From Solirubrobacterales bacterium (GTDB lineage Bacteria > Actinomycetota > Thermoleophilia > Solirubrobacterales > Solirubrobacteraceae): DNA of 6,884 nt. Each line of letters starts with the position of its first letter. The first letter of the stretch is position 1. Positions 5,391-6,884 of this stretch are shown piece by piece. Made by a program: the position numbers and the translations under genes. The notes under the pieces are model-generated. The model was not told the DNA's origin. It ran no database searches and saw only the letters and a list, made by a program, of their open reading frames with translations. The stretch lies in contig JAOPZQ010000322.1 in the NCBI GenBank assembly GCA_025964075.1, positions 1 through 6,884 on the forward strand, written 5' to 3'.

Positions 5391-6611
5391 TCAGCTGCGC
5401 TTCACGACCTCGCAGTCGGACGCGACGCGGTCGCGGCGATCGGCGCGAACCGTGTCGCGTCCGGCGCCACACGAGATGCGGTCGAGGCTTCCGCCTCGCG
5501 CGTCGATGTCGTCGTTGCCCGCTCCGCCCGAGATCCGGTTGCGCCCTGAGCCGCCCACGAGACGGTCGGCCCCCGAGCCGCCAAGCAGCGTGTCGTTGCC
5601 CGCGCCGCCGTTCAGCCCGTCGTTGCCTGCTCCGCCGTTGATGCGATCGCCGCCGGAGCCGCCGGACATCGTGTCGTTGCCGGCGGCGCCGTCGATGATG
5701 TCGCGGCCGGCATCTCCAGACAGTCCGTCGTCGCCCTCGTTGCCCTGGAGGCGATCGTCGCCCTGCTCGCCCTTGAGGAAGTCGTTGCCCGCGCCGCCCC
5801 GCAAGACGTCGTTGCCGCCGCCGCCGTAGAGGCAGTCGTTGCCGCCCGAGCCGGTCATGCGGTCCTTGCCGCCCAGGCCGAGCAGCAGGTCGCTGCCCGC
5901 GCTCCCGATCATCAGATCGGCCCCCTTCGTGCCCCGCTTGGGCACAGTGCACGACCCGGGCTCGAGGACCGGCACCACCGTCGCCGGCGGCGGCGAGGTC
6001 GTGTCCGGCGACGTCCCCGGCGGGGTGGTCGTGGGGGGCGGCGTGTCCACCATGCCGCTGCCGCGGTCGACGTGCTCGCAGTCGGAGGCGATCAGATCGG
6101 ACGTGTCGGCGAGGACCGTATCGTCGCCGCCACCGCACGTCACGCGGTCGGTGAAGGTCCCGCGGGTGTCGAAGCGGTCGTTGCCGCTGCCGCCGGTCAG
6201 GGTGTCGATGCCATCGCCCCCGAAGAGCTCGGAGGGCAGGCTCGTCTGGTTCTCGACGGTGTCGTCCATGTCGTCGGCGCTGACGAAGAGCGCCGTGGCC
6301 GTGCCCGGGCAGTGGATGCCGGTCGTCGAGCCCACCACGCGATTGCACCCGGCGCCGGGTGTCGGGGCCGCGCCCCCCGTGTCGGTGACCGTCGTGCCGG
6401 TGCTGTCGGCCGTCACCGTGATGACGTTCTTCTCGCCCGGCGCCGCGAAGACCCGCAGGGTGGTCGCCTGCGCGCCCGCACCGAAGCTGACCGTCGCCGC
6501 CTGCGCCGCCGCAACGGACCCCAGGCTACCGGCCAAGGTCGCCGCGAAGGCGATCGCTCGCAGGCGGGAGCCGTTGACGAAGCCGCATCCGTGCGTTGGC
6601 GGTGAGGGCAC
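5391..6611 (-). CDS. Exported calcium-binding RTX-repeat protein
   Basis: A 406-residue secreted protein built from RTX (GGxGxDxUx) nonapeptides, which bind Ca2+ and fold into a parallel beta-roll. Start: GTG at 6611, with AAAGGAG five bases upstream; an in-frame GTG at 6650 lacks such a site. Layout: Sec-type signal peptide with hydrophobic core about 19-35 and AQA-A cleavage after residue 38; a beta-rich, non-repeat N-terminal region (39-130); two RTX units (131-148); a Cys module (155-181); a Pro/Thr linker (190-213); sixteen RTX units without a gap (227-370); and a second copy of the Cys module (377-403). There is no catalytic domain, LPxTG motif or membrane anchor. Classical RTX toxins leave by type I secretion through a C-terminal signal; here the N-terminal signal implies Sec export, and no type I exporter is nearby. 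A structural, adhesive or Ca2+-buffering surface role is inference. Three hairpins follow the stop codon. Confidence 0.93.
   Translation of the reverse strand: MPSPPTHGCGFVNGSRLRAIAFAATLAGSLGSVAAAQAATVSFGAGAQATTLRVFAAPGEKNVITVTADSTGTTVTDTGGAAPTPGAGCNRVVGSTTGIHCPGTATALFVSADDMDDTVENQTSLPSELFGGDGIDTLTGGSGNDRFDTRGTFTDRVTCGGGDDTVLADTSDLIASDCEHVDRGSGMVDTPPPTTTPPGTSPDTTSPPPATVVPVLEPGSCTVPKRGTKGADLMIGSAGSDLLLGLGGKDRMTGSGGNDCLYGGGGNDVLRGGAGNDFLKGEQGDDRLQGNEGDDGLSGDAGRDIIDGAAGNDTMSGGSGGDRINGGAGNDGLNGGAGNDTLLGGSGADRLVGGSGRNRISGGAGNDDIDARGGSLDRISCGAGRDTVRADRRDRVASDCEVVKRS
5403..5483 (-). repeat. C-terminal copy of the duplicated Cys module (RTX protein)
   Basis: Codes for residues 377-403 of the RTX protein, pattern DRxxCGxGxDTVxADxxDxxASDCExV, with Cys381 and Cys400 nineteen residues apart. 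It matches the copy at 6069-6149 in spacing and at 17 of 27 positions. A disulphide-closed cap at the end of the beta-roll is a reasonable inference. Confidence 0.8.
5502..5933 (-). repeat. Tandem array of 16 RTX nonapeptide units (27-bp period)
   Basis: Residues 227-370 divide into sixteen consecutive nine-residue units with no insertion or deletion. Most units read G-G-x-G-N/x-D-x-L/I-x; the first units (GTKGADLMI, GSAGSDLLL, GLGGKDRMT) are the most degenerate. The DNA shows the 27-base period (repeated gccgccg and cgttgcc words on the + strand), but copies have drifted, so selection appears to act on the protein motif. Confidence 0.9.
6069..6149 (-). repeat. N-terminal copy of the duplicated Cys module (RTX protein)
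   Basis: Codes for residues 155-181, with Cys159 and Cys178 nineteen residues apart, exactly as in the C-terminal copy. It directly follows a short two-unit RTX block (6168-6221), so each copy caps an RTX stretch. Confidence 0.8.
6168..6221 (-). repeat. Two-unit RTX block preceding the first Cys module
   Basis: Codes for residues 131-148, GGDGIDTLT and GGSGNDRFD, two clean RTX nonapeptides separated from the main array by the Cys module and the Pro/Thr linker. Confidence 0.8.
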
Positions 6612-6616
6612 CTTTT

Positions 6617-6623
6617 CTCCTTT
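6617..6623 (-). promoter_or_regulatory. Ribosome binding site AAAGGAG of the RTX gene
   Basis: On the minus strand AAAGGAG precedes the GTG at 6611 by five bases (AAAAG). It decides the start in favour of 6611 over the in-frame GTG at 6650. Confidence 0.7.
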
Positions 6624-6656
6624 GACGTTTGACCGCGCCGAACGAGTCACACGCTC

Positions 6657-6662
6657 TAGATA
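6657..6662 (-). promoter_or_regulatory. Possible extended -10 element (TGG-TATCTA) for the RTX gene
   Basis: On the minus strand TATCTA is preceded by TGG, resembling an extended -10, and would give a leader of roughly 40 bases. No good -35 hexamer is present at 16-18 bases; GTGACA lies too close. This is a weak call. Confidence 0.2.
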
Positions 6663-6727
6663 CCAGAGGAGTTGTCACGCACCCCCCGCCTTTTGACCAG
6701 CATCACGGCGCACCGGTCGAGGGCCGA

Positions 6728-6748
6728 GGCCGCGGCGGGTGCGCGGCC
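6728..6748. terminator. GC-rich hairpin GGCCGCG-N7-CGCGGCC upstream of the RTX gene
   Basis: A perfect 7-bp stem with a 7-base loop. It could end transcription arriving from a gene beyond the right edge before the RTX promoter. It lacks a T-run on either strand. Confidence 0.3.
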
Positions 6749-6762
6749 CGACGCGTCCTAGG

Positions 6763-6884
6763 AGGGTCCTGAAAAAGTCCGGCACGCCCGGATGCGGCCG
6801 TGGACACGTCGCCGGATCGGCCGCCGAATCCTCGGAAATACCACCAGTATTCCCTTCGGCTTCGCCGACCGCCCGGCTCGGTCC
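6763..6884. other. Palindromic edge sequence, possible mobile-element end or intergenic repeat
   Basis: No gene can be called. The stretch includes GGAAATAC-CACCA-GTATTCCC at 6834-6854 (7 of 8 paired bases) and a short A-rich word, CCTGAAAAAGTCC (6768-6780), set in otherwise GC-rich DNA. A minus-strand frame stays open from the right edge to a TGA at about 6676, but it is Pro/Arg-rich and shows no motif. The look is of a transposon end or dispersed repeat, but there is no second inverted-repeat end or target duplication inside the window to prove it. Confidence 0.25.

Noticed and set aside
5502..5933. Possible CRISPR array, from regular repeats in DNA
   Set aside because: The 27-base period is continuous, without unique spacers, stays in frame and encodes RTX nonapeptides.
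5266..6696. Overlapping frames on both strands within the RTX gene
   Set aside because: The 27-base periodicity of the RTX repeats keeps other frames open; their Pro/Ser- or Arg-rich products are by-products of the repeat.
6676..6884. Partial minus-strand gene entering from the right edge
   Set aside because: The frame is open for about 70 codons, but it is Pro/Arg-rich, runs through hairpin sequence and shows no family motif; openness alone is expected at this GC content.

Overview
The window is a high-GC bacterial chromosome fragment. Its codons end mostly in G or C, long spurious frames lie antisense to every real gene, and GTG/TTG starts are common. The mix of proteins suggests a high-GC actinobacterium: a lipoprotein-type GH26 glycosidase, secreted PF04185-type phosphoesterases, and a Sec-exported RTX-repeat protein carrying a D-R-x-x-C-G...A-S-D-C-E module. 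I would guess Solirubrobacterales/Thermoleophilia from general familiarity with these families. No marker gene here proves that placement.

Layout. Positions 1-1555 (+ strand) hold the 3' end of a MacB/LolD-type ABC ATPase and, overlapping it by ATGA, a complete MacB/FtsX-type permease. The remaining genes run on the minus strand and converge on the permease. In transcription order they are: an exported RTX calcium-binding repeat protein (6611-5391); a small Pro/Arg-rich protein of unknown function (5229-4978) followed by a good intrinsic terminator; a lipoprotein phosphoesterase (4751-3780); a lipoprotein GH26-like glycoside hydrolase (3751-2693), only 28 nt behind it; a pair of perfect hairpins; and a second, membrane-anchored or secreted phosphoesterase (2605-1628). 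Positions 6612-6884 hold no complete gene. They contain the RTX gene's leader, a GC-rich hairpin and, at the very edge, palindromic sequence that could be a mobile-element end or an intergenic repeat.

How they fit together. Every complete minus-strand product except the small protein has an export signal (lipobox, signal anchor or AxA signal peptide). This half of the window therefore looks like a cell-surface or secreted toolkit: two phosphate-ester hydrolases around one polysaccharide hydrolase, plus a Ca2+-binding repeat protein. A role in scavenging phosphate and sugar from phosphorylated or mannose-type polymers, or in remodelling the cell's own envelope glycans, is inference. The ABC pair is a separate + strand operon that begins outside the window. 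I found no tRNA, rRNA, CRISPR array, recognisable riboswitch or intact transposase gene.
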